A stretch of DNA of 64,000 bases from the NCBI GenBank assembly GCA_002245135.1, contig NGBS01000003.1, positions 186,001-250,000 of the forward strand, given 5' to 3'. The notes below the pieces were generated by a model that was not told where the DNA came from, searched no databases, and saw nothing but the letters and a program-made list of their open reading frames with translations. Of the stretch, positions 23,810 through 37,600 are shown piece by piece; the first letter of the stretch is position 1, and every line of letters starts with the position of its first letter. The stretch is from Proteromonas lacertae. Lineage: Eukaryota; Sar; Bigyra; Opalinata; Proteromonadidae. Position numbers and translations under genes: made by a program.

Positions 23810-26800
23810 CTATATAGCAAAATCTACTAAACTTCGACGATTTTTCAAGTTACTCCAACGGAACATCGCATTTCCTTCAAACTCAGAACTACTATTTCCA
23901 ACTACTGGACTACTGTAACAATAAACACAACTACTGTCAAAACCATGTCTTTCACCATCATAATATTGACTCTTTATATCTACTAATATACCACCTACAA
24001 ACGATGAAATCACATCACTCATTGTGTCAGTTATAGCATTCAATAATTCTTCATCTTCACATTTTATTTGAACTTTCAATTTCCATTCAATTTCACTATC
24101 ATTTTCTTTATCAAGATTCACATGAATTGCACTTATCATCATTACAAAATAATCATAACTTCGAGTTGTACATAATGCTTGATACTATTCAAATATAAAT
24201 AGATAATATAATAAATACTTGTAAATAGTTATTACATAATTCTACTTCATCATTTAATCTTAAACCAAATTCACATTTTTCACTCAAAATCTTCTTCAAA
24301 TTTTCTTGACTTATTTCTTTTGTTAATACACAATCAAAATGTTTTGAATATGGAGCATAATGCCATAATTCACGGAATCGATAACTTCCATTTATACTAT
24401 TGGGATTAGCTATCATTAATAAATCAGTCACTTTTAATTTTAATGGTTTAGTTGTTACTACCATATCACCTCCTCCACTTACTACTTTACCTTTATAGTC
24501 CAATATTTGTTCTTCACCATTTATATATGTTATATATAAACTCACTTCACCTCCACCAAAGTAACTCACATCTAATAAAATATTCCATTTCATCGTGTCT
24601 TGAGGAGCTAATGGATTTATTGGTTGATAACAAGTTGGAATATCGATTGGTAATGTTAAACAACCTTTACAAGTTACATTCAACTTCAATTTGTTTAAAC
24701 TGATATTTGTTGTATTACAGATTTCAAATTCACCTACTACACTGTTTCCTATATCTAATACTCGTAATTCACCTGTTATATATAATGGATCAGATACACC
24801 ACTGATTTGATGTAATTCAGGGAATGTTAGAGGATTATAGTGTTTATCGATTTCTTTTATTTCATTTTTTTTGGCATATCGAATAAAATGTTTAAACCCT
24901 CGTTTTACATCTTCTTCATAATGAATCATTGTATGATTTCCGGGAAGTTTTATTAATATATCATTATCAGTATAAATGCATCGTTTGTTCTTATAAGAAT
25001 CTAAAATCTTCTTTTTTATACCACTTGGAATGTTATTAGGGATTTTTAACGAAGTTGTTACACTCTTTTTACCTACAGCTAATCCAATCTTTTCTATTGC
25101 CATTTCAATCTCTTTCTTCATATGTTCTCCAATTTCTAGTTGTTCAGAAGCAGCTTGTAATGATTCCATCACATCTTTACTTAGTTTAGGATGATATATA
25201 CCAATATATTGTAAACATAATATATAATATTCTAAAGCTTCATCCATATAATCATTATAATCACTATAAACACTTTGTAATTTTTCATTAATCAATTCAC
25301 TAATAATTGGAACAGATTCTTCTGATGGACAATGTTCGCATAATATCATCAATATTCTAGGTAAACTCTCCTTTTGAATATACTTTATATCTTCTAAAAT
25401 AGTGTTTAATATATTGCATAAATAAATCCATAAGACAGATACTCTATCATCTGTTGTATGATCAAATGCAACACACATTCTTGATAATCGATCAGTATAT
25501 TCTGTTATATAAGTTCTTCTTTCATCAATATTCCATTTTAAACATGGTTCAGTAATAGTTAAAATATGTACAGCTAAAATACCCCATTTACACTTCTCAT
25601 TATCTATTTGTAATGGTTCTAAAAATCCAACTGTTCTTAACATAGCAATAACGATTTCTTCTTTAAATGAATTATCCATATCATCATTCTTCATCACATT
25701 ACCAATCCAAACACCATTAGTAAAATCATATATTTCAGTTGGATCAGTATTTTCATCAATCTCATTCAATATCTTTTTAAATATCTTTAAGAAGAATTCA
25801 CACAAATATTTCACTCTTGTAGCTGTATCTTGAATTCTGAATATACATCTAACTACTTGATCTAATGGTGAAATACCTTCATCAAATGATTTAATTACTG
25901 TTGGATCAGATATATCTTTTATCCACTCACCCATATCTCGAGTTAATGGCTTGTAGATTTCACCATTATTCAATACTTTCTTATCTTCATTCTTAACTTC
26001 ATAGAGATTCTTAAATGGTATATACTCAATACATTTTACTATTAATCCTGATAATTGGCTTCTTACATTTTGATATGGTAAAATAGCCAAGTTCAATAAT
26101 GCATTAAATGCTTGAGTAGAATATTGTAATGTAAATGAAGACAATAAGTCATATGGTAATAATTTCACTATTCCTTCACAAGCAGCATATACTACAGATG
26201 GATTAGTGGAATATAATAATGGTTGTAAAGTATTCTCCACCCACTGTATAACTATCTCTTGAAATGATAACATACTTGGTGTTTGTGTATGTTCTAAGGT
26301 TAATAAACTATCAATTACACTTCTACCACCAGCTGTATTAGTTTTAAGTGCTAATTCAATCACATTACTTCCTAAAGTGATAGCTTCAGCTGTTCTTTCA
26401 TCTGTTAATGATCTACAGGAATATGTAATGGTAATAATTTGAGGTAACAACCTCTTCTCTAAATAAGTGATAATTGGTTCTAATATTCTGACATTACTTT
26501 CTTCAAATAGTTTTGCTTCTTTACTTTGATAATATCCAACTTCTCTTCCTAAATTACTAAAACAGGAGTAATTATATTCATCATAAATTGTATTTAACAT
26601 GGCGAACACTTCTCGTTGTACATCCATATCTTTATCAAATTTCATATCGAAAATAGCAGTAATAATTTCTAATGAATGATCTTTACAATCTTGTGTTGCT
26701 GCTGTTCTTTCTCCTTGACTTTCAAATGGCATGTACTTTAAATTGGTACTTTGTACTACTAATAATGTCTTTAATGCCATTTCTCCTAAGTTTTTGATAG

Positions 26801-27263
26801 TATGAGAACGAATTGAAGCATTTTCGTGATGGGTTAATTTCTTAACTAATTCAGGCTATTTCATTATATTATAAATTATAATTAATATATATAATACTCT
26901 TAAATTCCTTATCCATTCAGCAATTGTACGAAATGAGAGATTGTTTAAAGCTGATAAAGCAGCTACAGCTAAATTGCTCTTTTCATCAGTACCAGGCAAA
27001 TCTTGCTTTGCAGCAGCAATTATAAGTTTGGCTGCATTTTCATTACCATTAATTGCAGAATTAGACAAAATATCGTAACCTAATTGTCTAAAAATCTGGG
27101 GTGCTTTTGGAGCAAATGCTGCTTCACCCACAGCATCCACTAATAGAAAAGGGATCAATTCACCTTCAGTCATTGCCTCTATGATATCGAACAAAGTACC
27201 AACCTTTGTATCAATATCCGTAGACCCCAAATACTCAATCATATCATACACATCGAGTATCAT
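23810..27263 (-). CDS. TPLATE subunit of the TSET/TPLATE coat complex
   Basis: Three or more exons run from ATG 27263 to the stop at 23810, about 1120 residues. The N-terminal two thirds is a helical HEAT-like solenoid. The motif E-P-C-L-K-W-N-I-D-E-R-R-T-Y matches the plant TPLATE segment RPCVKWDCDGRTY. The appendage region has S-D-P-L-Y-I-T-G...N-T-T-N-I-S-L-N-K-L against plant SDPCYIEAYH...NLTELELNRV. It ends with the adaptin-like module containing F-V-M-M-I-S-A-I-H-V and W-K-L-K-V-Q-I-K. TPLATE is the large heavy-chain-like subunit of TSET, an early endocytic coat kept in plants, amoebae and other protists. The preceding TTG cannot start translation, so ATG 27263 is used. It is divergent from the FKBP gene. 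Confidence 0.88.
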
Positions 27264-27347
27264 TTTTGAGATAATCGCTGAGATATAAAAAAGATTCCCT
27301 TCAGAATGAAACTGTTGTGATAAGCTTGAATAATTCAAATCAAAACA

Positions 27348-27859
27348 ATGAAAATTTTCTTTTTTCTCTTGTTCTCTATATATTTATCATCTGTCATTGC
27401 TGTAAATAGAAAAGATTTGGATGAGAATGCTAAATTGAAGGTTGGTTTGGTTGTATATTAACATCTTTTATGTTTTTAGCATAGACCAGATGTATGTGAA
27501 GAAAAAACAAAATTTGGAAGTAGAATTGGTGTTACTTACAAAGTAATTTTTAACTTTGAATATAATTTAGGGTTTTTTGTACAGAGATAATTCATTATTT
27601 GATAGTAATGATGATCCAGAACATCCATTTGTATTTACTCTTGGTAAAGGACAAGTTATAAAAGGATGGGAACAAGGATTAACTGGAATGTGTGTTGGGT
27701 ATTTTTCAATTTCTTTAATATTGTATTTTATATAGTGAAATAAGAAAGTTAGTTATTCCATCTCATTTAGCTTATGGTGACTTAGGTTTTGGAACAAAAA
27801 TACCAGGAGGTGCAACATTAATATTTGAAGTGAAATTAGTTAAGATAATGAAAGTATAG
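27348..27859 (+). CDS. Secretory-pathway FKBP-type peptidyl-prolyl isomerase
   Basis: Four exons start at ATG 27348 and end at TAG 27859. The signal peptide is [18 protein letters not shown]. The FKBP fold is complete: [14 protein letters not shown], then [10 protein letters not shown], the hairpin [13 protein letters not shown], and [13 protein letters not shown]. Active-site residues Y, F, D, V-I, W and Y are present. The C-terminus lacks an obvious KDEL-type signal, so it may be ER-resident by another means or secreted. Introns are 37-42 nt and GT-AG. Confidence 0.93.
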
Positions 27860-28074
27860 AATTTAGATTAAATAAGACTAACTACTTTTGAGATTTTTCG
27901 TAATTGTTAATATTATTTTTGATTAATTTTGTTTTTTAGTTTTATATTTGATTTAAAATATAACTAATTTAATCTAATTTGTTATTATATTTTCTATTTA
28001 TTAAAATAAAGAAGAAAAACAAAGACTTACCCACCAACCGCAGAACCGAAGAATAGATCTTTTATTTTATTAAA

Positions 28075-31000
28075 ATGGAGCCAATACCAGCAGTATTTTG
28101 GTTATGTTTATAAAATGACTAGATTAAGAGTATGAACTCCTTTCAGATAGGAAGTGGTACTATCAATGGTGAGACAATGAATGACTTAATCGGTGTAGAA
28201 GATAGATCTGTGCATACTCAAAGTTGTGATAGATCAGTATTGTCTTTTCCATTGAAAAACAAGGAAGAAATCAAAGAAATGATTCAGTTTAACGAAGTAT
28301 TACAATTGTCAAATTATTATACAATAGTTACTTGACAAAGGTGATGAATATCTCTCTAAATTATATTTCTGGAGAAGTTTATCAAAACCAGTTGAACCTG
28401 CTGTAACTCGTCAAGATTTAGGTCAAGCAAAGAAACAAGAGATATTACAACACACTCTTGATTTATTAAAACCAGCAATACAACTATGCCAAGATATATT
28501 ACTATATAACGAGAATTATATGAAATTATTAACTCACTGCATAGATATGTCAGAAAAGAGTTTAAATAGTGATGAACCAGTATATAATTACTAGAATATT
28601 TATTTTAAATAGATTTTGGAAGGATTCTATATAACTTTAAATAGATTTTGTGATCAATCTCTTCAATTTTTCCGATTGAAACAGATAAAACAGTCATTCT
28701 TTTTAGATCTTAAAAAAGCAGAAGAAATCTATCCAGAAGTGAAAATGCAAATATCTTCTCCATTTCCCTTCTTAGATGTTGGTAGTAACGATAATATTTG
28801 TTTTAGATATAAAAATCAAGAATTAATCAAGTTAATAAAGGATAATTGTACAAAATCAAAAGTATGGCAGAAAATCTTATCACAAACAGCTTTATATACT
28901 CAAAGTGCAGTAGAAAACAAAGAATATTTATTACCAGAAGAATTATTCTGTTATTTAAGAGGTTTTACTGTTGCTTATCATTGTACTGAATTAGTAGCTC
29001 CGAAAATTTTGAAAACCCCAGCTGCTTCGTTTTTAGCAAAATATGTCAATATTCCATTATATCAAGATATACCCATCTCCTTATTCCAAATATTAAAAAT
29101 CGAACAACCTCGTGAAAATCCAACAGATTATTCAGTAACTGCTAATTGTCCAACAATGTTGAATTATTATAACACTCTAGTGAGTGAGTTTATGATAGCG
29201 AAGTTTAACAGAGAGAGTACAATAGATACACCCAATCAGAGTGAAGATATTATTGTGTTAGTGGAGAAAATATTGAATTTCTTATCTGATATTAATATAT
29301 TAATACAAATGCAAGTATTTATTCTATTATATTCATTCTTTTTTATTTTCTTTTTCTTCTTCTTTTTATATTATATTATTATTATATATAGATGGCATAT
29401 TGTTATACCTATCCAGCAATCGTTCACAATTGTCCTCAATGTGGTGAACCTTATCCTTATTATATGTTCAATCAAGAATCATGGGCTAAACTATCAATGC
29501 CACCAGGTCAATTAGATCCAAATGATAAATCAATAATGTGTAGTAAATGTGAAGAAGAAGGAATAAGACCCAACTTTACACCTCCCACTATCAAGATAGA
29601 AGATAAAGAAGGTAATCAATACTTATTATCTGCATTATTCAATTTATCACCACAAGATCAAGTCTCCTTCATTAAGTTAATATCAATGATAAAATCACTC
29701 GATGATTTGTTATTGAAAAATGAATTATTATTGAAAACGGATCTGTTTTCAGCTGTTTATCATAAGATCCAAAGTATTTCATTAGATGATATTTTATATT
29801 GGTTACATCACGCTGATAAGAAAGCATCAAAAGAATCTGAAGTATTAGTAGCCTATTTCCTACAAGTAAGAATATTATTAGCTGATTGGATTACTGGAGC
29901 TGTACCAGATCCAAAGAATGATTATCAATTAAGAAGTAAAGAAAGAGGAAGAGTAGAATATAATAAACAATTCAAAATGGTACAACCACGAAATGGACCA
30001 ATCATATTATCCAGATATTATTTACAAAGATTATATGATCAAGATTCTCCAGCCTTTAAATTAAAAGGATTCTTCGCTAAGAAATCCTTCTTTTCTTCTG
30101 AAGATATTGATAAATTGAATGTTTTACATAGAGTTCTATTTAATTTACCATATTTAACTAATTTTGATGAAGTATTAAAGAAATTATCAAATTTAGATTT
30201 CTTATGGTTTAGAGAAAGATTTATTGAACAAAGTAATTTGATACAAATTCCAATAGAATATTCTATTCCTTATTTCCTATTGAATAATCTTATTGAAAAC
30301 CCATTTCAGTGTTCTTTTAGATCTTTCTATCATTTATTTGATATATATAATGATGCAGAATCATGTCTAACTACCTACAAAGTACCGTATCTATTCCAAG
30401 AGTTAGAAAGTGAAGCAAATACTACAATAGAAATATTATCAATGAATCTAGCCAATCAAATGTATTTATATTATTATTATTATTATTATTTATAATAGTT
30501 ATATATACTTCAAACAAATTGCAATATTTAGTATGAAAAGACAACCACATCCTCGTGAAAAAGATCCTAATCCCTATTTACCACTTAAACAACACCCTGA
30601 AATATCAATATTAGGAAGACATTTAGATTTACAAACTGTTTTAACAAAACACTTCAATACGAATCTTACTGCAGATATAGATTTCGCAATAACAAGATAT
30701 GAGAATACTGATTTAACTGGTTTAGTTGAATTACAGATTACTTTAGATATGTTAAAGTCATTCCATGTATTATTATCAGGTTATTCTTATATTGATACAT
30801 TTGAAATATTGTTTAATACTGCGAATGGTACAATGGAATTACCTAACAAAGGAAGAATATTAAGTCATACATTTGCATCAATTGTTGGTGATTTGACTGA
30901 GAATTATACATACTTGGAGAAAGCAAAGAGATTTATTAGACCAAGACCAAAACCAGGTGAGAAATTAAGACCATTAGTATATATATATATATATATATAT

Positions 31001-32971
31001 ATGTTTCATTTTTTATTTTATTCTTTATAGCCACATCCAGGCTATTTATTCACTCGTGAATTCGAAAAGGAATGGCAAATCATCTTCGCTCCTTATAATG
31101 ATTTCATTGGAAGTCAACATGTAAATGCAATGGTAGGAATATTAACCTCCAGTCAATTATCAGTATTAGTTGAAAAATGCATATGTTCAGTAGAAGGATT
31201 GATTAGTAATGATATAAAGAACGAATTAGAAATAATATCCAATAAATTTAGAACATTCCCAGTTCCAAAGATGGAGGAAGCTTATACTGTTTATTTCTCA
31301 TCAGGTGTATGGAGATTATTCTTACAAAATTCAAAAGTTTTAATGGAAGAACCTGAACAAGTTGGTTTGTTATATAATAACTTGAAATTATTAGGAAATA
31401 TAATATGTTTCTTGAGATTATTGGAATCTGCAATTGAGAGAAAAGAAATTAATGTGTTTATACAGTCATCAGCTTTTCTTGGTATTAATAGTGAACTAAG
31501 AAATAAATTTGAAATGCCAACTTCCAATGCTTTGATAGAAATGGCAGATAAACGTATAGTTATTAATATATATATATATATATATCAAATATAGTTGGGT
31601 ATATAAATATGGCTAAAAGAACAACAGAAGTATATCAAGCCTCCAGTATGTCTGTTAGTTTATATATTCCCTTCTTAAGAAGAATGGCACAATCATTAGC
31701 TCAATATCCAAGAGGATTAATGAATTTAAATCCATTAGAAGGTGAACCATCTCCTTATTACTTCATATGGAGTACTTTGTTATTCCAATTTTGTCATAGT
31801 GTATTTATTTATCATTGTTATTTATTATGTTTATAGACTGAAAACTTTACAATGTTATATGGTGAAGGATGTATATTTGCTGGTTCAACTATTGTCTATT
31901 TACTTGGTCAAGATTTATTGTTCAAATCAAACGATTTCTCTACTTATGTAAGAACAATTTATCAAACTGAGAATAAAGTTGATGCTGCTAGTAAACCACT
32001 AGAGAAAATGGATCGAGATTCATTTGCTATATTTATACAGAATAGTTATGAAGCTTATGATATAAACAACAAAGTAGAAATGATATTTACTACTCACTTT
32101 GATACTAGAGGTAGAGATACAAATGTAAAGAAAGACTTATTAAATCCATTACCTGATAGTATTGAAGTACCAACAACTAATAGACAACTTGATTCATTAA
32201 TGTATATTTATTCATTCATTTATTTATAGATCTACTCAAATACAATGTGATGGAAAATCAAAGAATAAAGAGACATTAAGAGCACCACCTACATCCTCAG
32301 ATACATCTTCCAGTACAAAATCATCCAAGAAATCAAGTAGAAAGAATTCAAAAAGAGATGAAGGAAAACCACCAACAGCACCACCTCCTCCTCCAAATGT
32401 GAGCGGTAGTGAAAGTAGTGATGAGGAAGATAGAAAGAGCAAATTAAAGAAAACTAGAAAACCAAGTAAAGAAATACCAAAAACAGCTCCTCCAATTGAA
32501 GTTAGTGGAGATTCAGATAGTGACAATGATAACAAGAAAAAGAAATCATTAAAGAAAACAAAGAAATCCAAGAAAGAATCATCTTCAGAAGATGAAGATG
32601 ATTCAAAGAAAAAGAAATCTAAAAAAATATCCTCCAGAAAAAACAGTAAACCAACTTCAGCACCTCCACCTCCACCAGTATCTGATGATGATGATGGTGA
32701 AGCTGCTCCACCTCCCCCTAAAGCTCCTCCTCCGCCACCTGTTGATGATGATGATGATGAAGTACCAGAAATACCACCACCAATACCTCCACCAACATTT
32801 TCAGATTCACCTAAGAAGAGTAAGAAAGATGATGATGATGATGATGATGGATTTAAAGCTCCACCACCAATACCAGAATCTGAACCTCCTCCAGTTTCAA
32901 CTCCCAAAGAAAAACACCATAAGAAATCAAAGAAGAAGTATAAGACTTTGGAAGAAGTACCTAAGAAATAG

Positions 32972-33005
<34 letters not shown>

Positions 33006-33223
33006 GTTATTCAAAGTTGTATGGTCTTACTTTATATCCTTATGAAGCAACTAGAGATGATGAATTAACATTTGATGAAGGAGTTGAATTGAAAAGTATA
33101 TTTTCCTATGCATTATATTTAATAGTTATAAATATACAAGATGATGGATGGTTTGAGGGTGAGATTAATGGAAAGAGAGGTGTTGCTCCTGGTAATTATG
33201 TTGAGCCATTTGTTATGAAATAA
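28075..33223 (+). CDS. CYFIP/Sra-1/PIR121 subunit of SCAR/WAVE complex with C-terminal polyPro-SH3
   Basis: ATG 28075 is followed by more than a dozen exons to TAA 33223. The body matches CYFIP throughout: L-N-R-F-C-D-Q-S-L, L-W-F-R-E-R-F-I-E followed by Q-I-P-I-E-Y-S-I-P-Y, L-G-R-H-L-D-L, and F-A-I-T-R-Y-E-N-T-D-L-T. CYFIP holds the SCAR/WAVE complex inactive and binds Rac1 to trigger Arp2/3 actin assembly at the leading edge. After the normal C-terminus (about 32230) the frame continues into a Lys/Asp/Glu-rich linker with many P-P-P-P runs (32380-32960). Across a TA-rich intron it then enters a complete SH3 domain (Y-P-Y-E-A-T-R-D-D-E-L-T-F, D-D-G-W-F-E-G-E, G-V-A-P-G-N-Y-V). A C-P-Q-C ... 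C-S-K-C pair lies in 29431-29553. Confidence 0.92.
30978..31002 (+). repeat. TA dinucleotide run inside a CYFIP-gene intron
   Basis: About 12 TA units occupy the donor half of a CYFIP intron that ends TTTATAG near 31030. Confidence 0.8.
32977..33003 (+). repeat. TA dinucleotide run in the intron before the CYFIP SH3 exon
   Basis: About 13 TA units make up nearly all of the 34-nt intron (32973-33006) that joins the proline-rich tail to the SH3 domain. Confidence 0.85.
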
Positions 33224-33379
33224 TTGTTATAGCAATATTAATATTTTTATTATAATATGTATTACGAGTTGTATTTTTAAGAAATTAATATTTTGGGGGT
33301 TGTGAAAATTTTCTTAAACTCATTTTATTTTTATTTTTTATTTTCTTATGATTGGCAGATTTAAATCATTCAAAAAATT

Positions 33380-34566
33380 ATGGCCCTATTAAACAAATGT
33401 ACTACGAATAAATATATAGATAAAAACGGTATTATTCTCAAAAATTACAAATATTTGGTTGAAGTGATAGATATCTTAAATTTATTTATATCAGATAGAA
33501 TTTTAGAAGTAAAACTAATAGAAAATGATGATCAGATAATAATTACAGAAGAATATGAAAAAATGGTTCATTTTTCAAACCTTCAAAACTGTAAATGTGA
33601 TAAAAATATAATTATTAAGCAATTAACACAAATATTACTTCTATTAGACAAATTGCTTTCTATGAATGTTAGTTTTATATCGAATAATTTGCTTATTGAC
33701 AACAAAGGAAAAGTATTGTTATTTAATTGGTATGATAAACTATTAATGAATGAAAAGATTAGCGAATCAGAGTTTTATAACTCTATGGCTATATTATTCT
33801 ATTCAATTATAGAAGGTAATAACAATGAAATTATATACAAATCAATCTATGATATGATTAAAAACCTTACACAAATAAATATAAGTGAAAAGAATATAGA
33901 TTATGTGAATATATTACCTTATTTGATGAATAACAGTATTTTGTTAGAAGAAATTGAAATAGTTTTAGAAAATGAAAATGATATTAATTATGTTGAAGTA
34001 AAAGAAAAGGACTTTAAAAAATTAGTATTATATTATGGATCTTATCATGCAATTGAATCAATAGTGAAAAATTGGATTGATACAGAAGTAGATAAAGTTG
34101 TTAAAGAGAATTCTGAACAAATTAAGTTGTGGAATTGTATATATATTCTATCATGTATTAATTATAGGTTCTTTTAAAACTTATGAAATTGAATATCTGT
34201 TGAAAGTAATAAAATTGGTGATTTAGGAGTTGTATGTTTTTGTGTTAATTGTCATTTCATCCCTTCTTTAAGATTTCTATCTCTACCAAGTATTATATAT
34301 CTTTCTAAACTGTAGATAATAGAATAACAGATGAAGGAGGAGATATATTGGCTGAAAATTTAAGCAAATGTATAAAGTTGAAATGTTTATGGATATATTG
34401 TATATATTGAAATAATATAATGTTTAATATAGGGAATAGAATACTAAATTATGAACAAGTCAAACAAAATATACAAAATAACCATTCTAATACAAAATTA
34501 AAAATAATAATATATTTCGGTTGTGAAGAAGATGATGAAGAAAATTATAGAATTGATAAACCTTAA
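33380..34566 (+). pseudogene. Pseudokinase-LRR protein, probably decaying
   Basis: The ATG at 33380 opens a 265-residue frame with a degenerate kinase-like fold. The position expected for HRDxxxxN reads N-V-S-F-I-S-N-N-L-L-I-D and the DFG position reads L-F-N-W-Y, so no catalysis is expected. Downstream, short LRR-like pieces (S-N-K-I-G-D-L-G and N-N-R-I-T-D-E-G-G) occur in different frames up to 34566. I could not link them all with GT-AG introns: around 34190-34210 one base too many interrupts the LRR. It resembles the convergent gene at 34627-37961 in layout. It may be an expressed pseudokinase with a sequencing error, or a pseudogene. Confidence 0.5.
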
Positions 34567-34626
34567 TTTATTTTGTATAATAAAACAATCCCAAAATAAA
34601 AACAATAATCACAATAATCACAATAA

Positions 34627-37600
34627 TTAACTATTTATATTGAAGTATTCTTCAGATAATTCTTTCTTTTCTTCTTCTGAAATTCCATCTAAATTAATTC
34701 TTCCAATTGATGAAAATGTTTCTAGAAATGATTTTAATTCTATTTTATTTATATTTTCTTTTACTGTTATTGATAATTCTTCTATACAATCAAATACTTC
34801 TTTGTTTTCTTTCATTAATCTTAATTCTTCTTCATTTAATACATTTCCTAAAAGATTTATCACATTTAATATATAAAAGTCTTTTAACCTTTCTATTAAC
34901 ATTTTTAATCCTTTTTCATTCATTCCTATATCTATTCATATGATATATTTATATTATATTTATATAAATACTTGATAGATTTAATAATAATGGATCATTA
35001 ATAAATTTATCAAAATATTTACATATAATCTCTATCCCTTCATCTCCAATAGGATTATTATATATTGCTATATAATATACTGTTTCTGGTAATTTATGGG
35101 TCAATTCTGTTAATCCTATACAAGTAATTCTATTGTTTGATAAATCAATAAAGTCCAAAACAATCTTTTTAATTAATGAAATATGACAATCATTAATATC
35201 TAAATCTATATAATTAAATAATACATTTTATACTGGATAAATCGATGATGTCTTTCTGTCTTACTTCTTTAACATAATAGTTCAAGTAATATCCTATTTC
35301 TTCATTTGTCCATGATGAATTTTTCATTCTAATTAACATATATCTATCATTCTCTAACGATTTTGAACAAATTGATATTAACCCTTTCTTTCTAATGTTA
35401 TTTCCTTTTAGATTTATAATACACGATTGTATATCAGAATCTAGTTTACTTGACAATATTAACACACTTTCATCATCAATTGAAATATTACTCAAATTCA
35501 TAATGAAATTACAATCTATTAACATGTTCAAATAGTGTAACAGTAGTTTAAATCCACTATAACCAATTGGATTGCCTATAAAATAAAAATGAAGTTTATA
35601 AACTATATATACTGTGAATAGACAGTCTCTCAATATTATCACTTTCTTTCATGTAATTCATTAAATATTCAATTCCATTTGAATCAATATTATTACGACT
35701 TACATTAAGTCTGATCTTTATATGAATATTCTTCAATCCATCTAATAAGTATATTAATCCAATCGAAGATAATCCAATTTCTATTGAATATTGAAAATTA
35801 CTTTTTTATACTTGAACAATTAATTCTATTATAATAATAATCGTAATGCTTTAACAAATGTAAATGTGGTGATAATAATTTCATTCCTTCATCTCCTATT
35901 TCATTTCCATTTACATGAAGTTTTCTAAGTTTTGGAAATAAAGATAAATTGTGTATCAGACATTCTATACTTCTGAATGTCAGCTTATTATCTAAACAAT
36001 AGATAAATATCAAATAATACTACTTAAATCAAAACTAACAATTTTAACAAATTCATTTGATCTTAATTGAATAAATGATCTGAAAATATCATCATTAATT
36101 TCCATATTACTCAGATTTAACTCGAAATGATTTTTTATATATCTGATCAAATCTGGTATATCTTTATCAACTAATAACTTTATATTTCCATTATAATCAA
36201 ATTCTATTTTTGATATAGGAAATTTGGAGAATAAAGCTTTCAACCCTTTGGAATAAATACTTTTATTTGATTTTATATCTATTTTCTGAAGATTTGAATA
36301 TTTACATAGTTCTTCTGATAATAATATCATTGATTCATCGTTCAAATTCATTCCATGAAGATCTAAAATGTTATTTTTGTTAATTAATAAATGTAAATAT
36401 GGAAGTAACAATTTGAAGCCTTTTGGACCAATTGGATTATCTATTATATTATTATATACAAGTTAAATATTGAATACATGAAAGCGAAATATGTTCTATT
36501 CTCATCAATGGAATTGATTTAACAAATGATTCAATGAACTGATCAGTTAGAAAGCAGTTTGATATATCTAACACTTGTAAGTTTGATAATCGCGAAAAGT
36601 ATGATCCAAATAAAGATTGAAGTTTGATAAAAATTTGAATATCTACATTATAATTAACTTCAAGTAATACCAAAATTGAGTATTGAATGATTCATAAATT
36701 TCAATACTCTGAAGAAATAATCTATTCCTTTCTCACAGAAACAAATACAATCTGAACCAATCCATAATTCATCATTATTATCATCTTCGTCATTACTTAT
36801 ATTAAAAATAATTTCGTCTAAAAAGCATTTTCTATATTTACAGTGATGATAAATATGATATTTTATTCTATCCTTTATTGAATTATCTATTTTGTATAAT
36901 TTCATCATCAATAGTATTGACAGCATTTTTGTATTTGATCTATAATTGTATACATCTATCTGTGCGTCTCTATATTCTATCCATATATATATATATATAT
37001 ATAATATAATCACTATACTTTCCCATTCACTACTTTTGATATAATCATCTGGTGAATGAAATGAAGCAACAGCTTCCCAATCACTTTTGAAAAACATATA
37101 TTTTTTTCTTCAAATACTGTCAAATTATTCTTTACAGGTGAAATTTTTATCATTTCCTTTTTCAACTCTTTCAAACTCATTCTATCTTCATAATTCACTT
37201 TTAACATTTTTTCAATAATTTCTTTTATTGAAACATCTTGCATTAATTCTTTATTGTATTTACATCTCATGATATTATTCATAGTCTTATATATATTATC
37301 ATCTTCATTGAATGGTACATCTATATTAACTATTTCAAATAATAAACAACCAATTGACCAAATTACACTTCTATCATTACATTCTAAGCCATTTAACTCT
37401 TCTGGACTTTTAATGGATATATCTCTGATTCTCATTTCTTCTTCTCTTCTCACATTATTTAAATATAAATCACATATCTTTATATTATCAAATCTAAAAA
37501 CATCTCCTTCAAATAATACATTAGAACTCCTTATATCATATACTACTAAATTATATTCATTTAATAACATTAAAACATCACAAATTGAATTTATTACACT

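Noticed and set aside
32236-32907. Long minus-strand frame rich in Gly and Ser opposite the CYFIP tail
   Set aside because: It is the complement of the low-complexity proline-rich linker and has no domain or sensible start.
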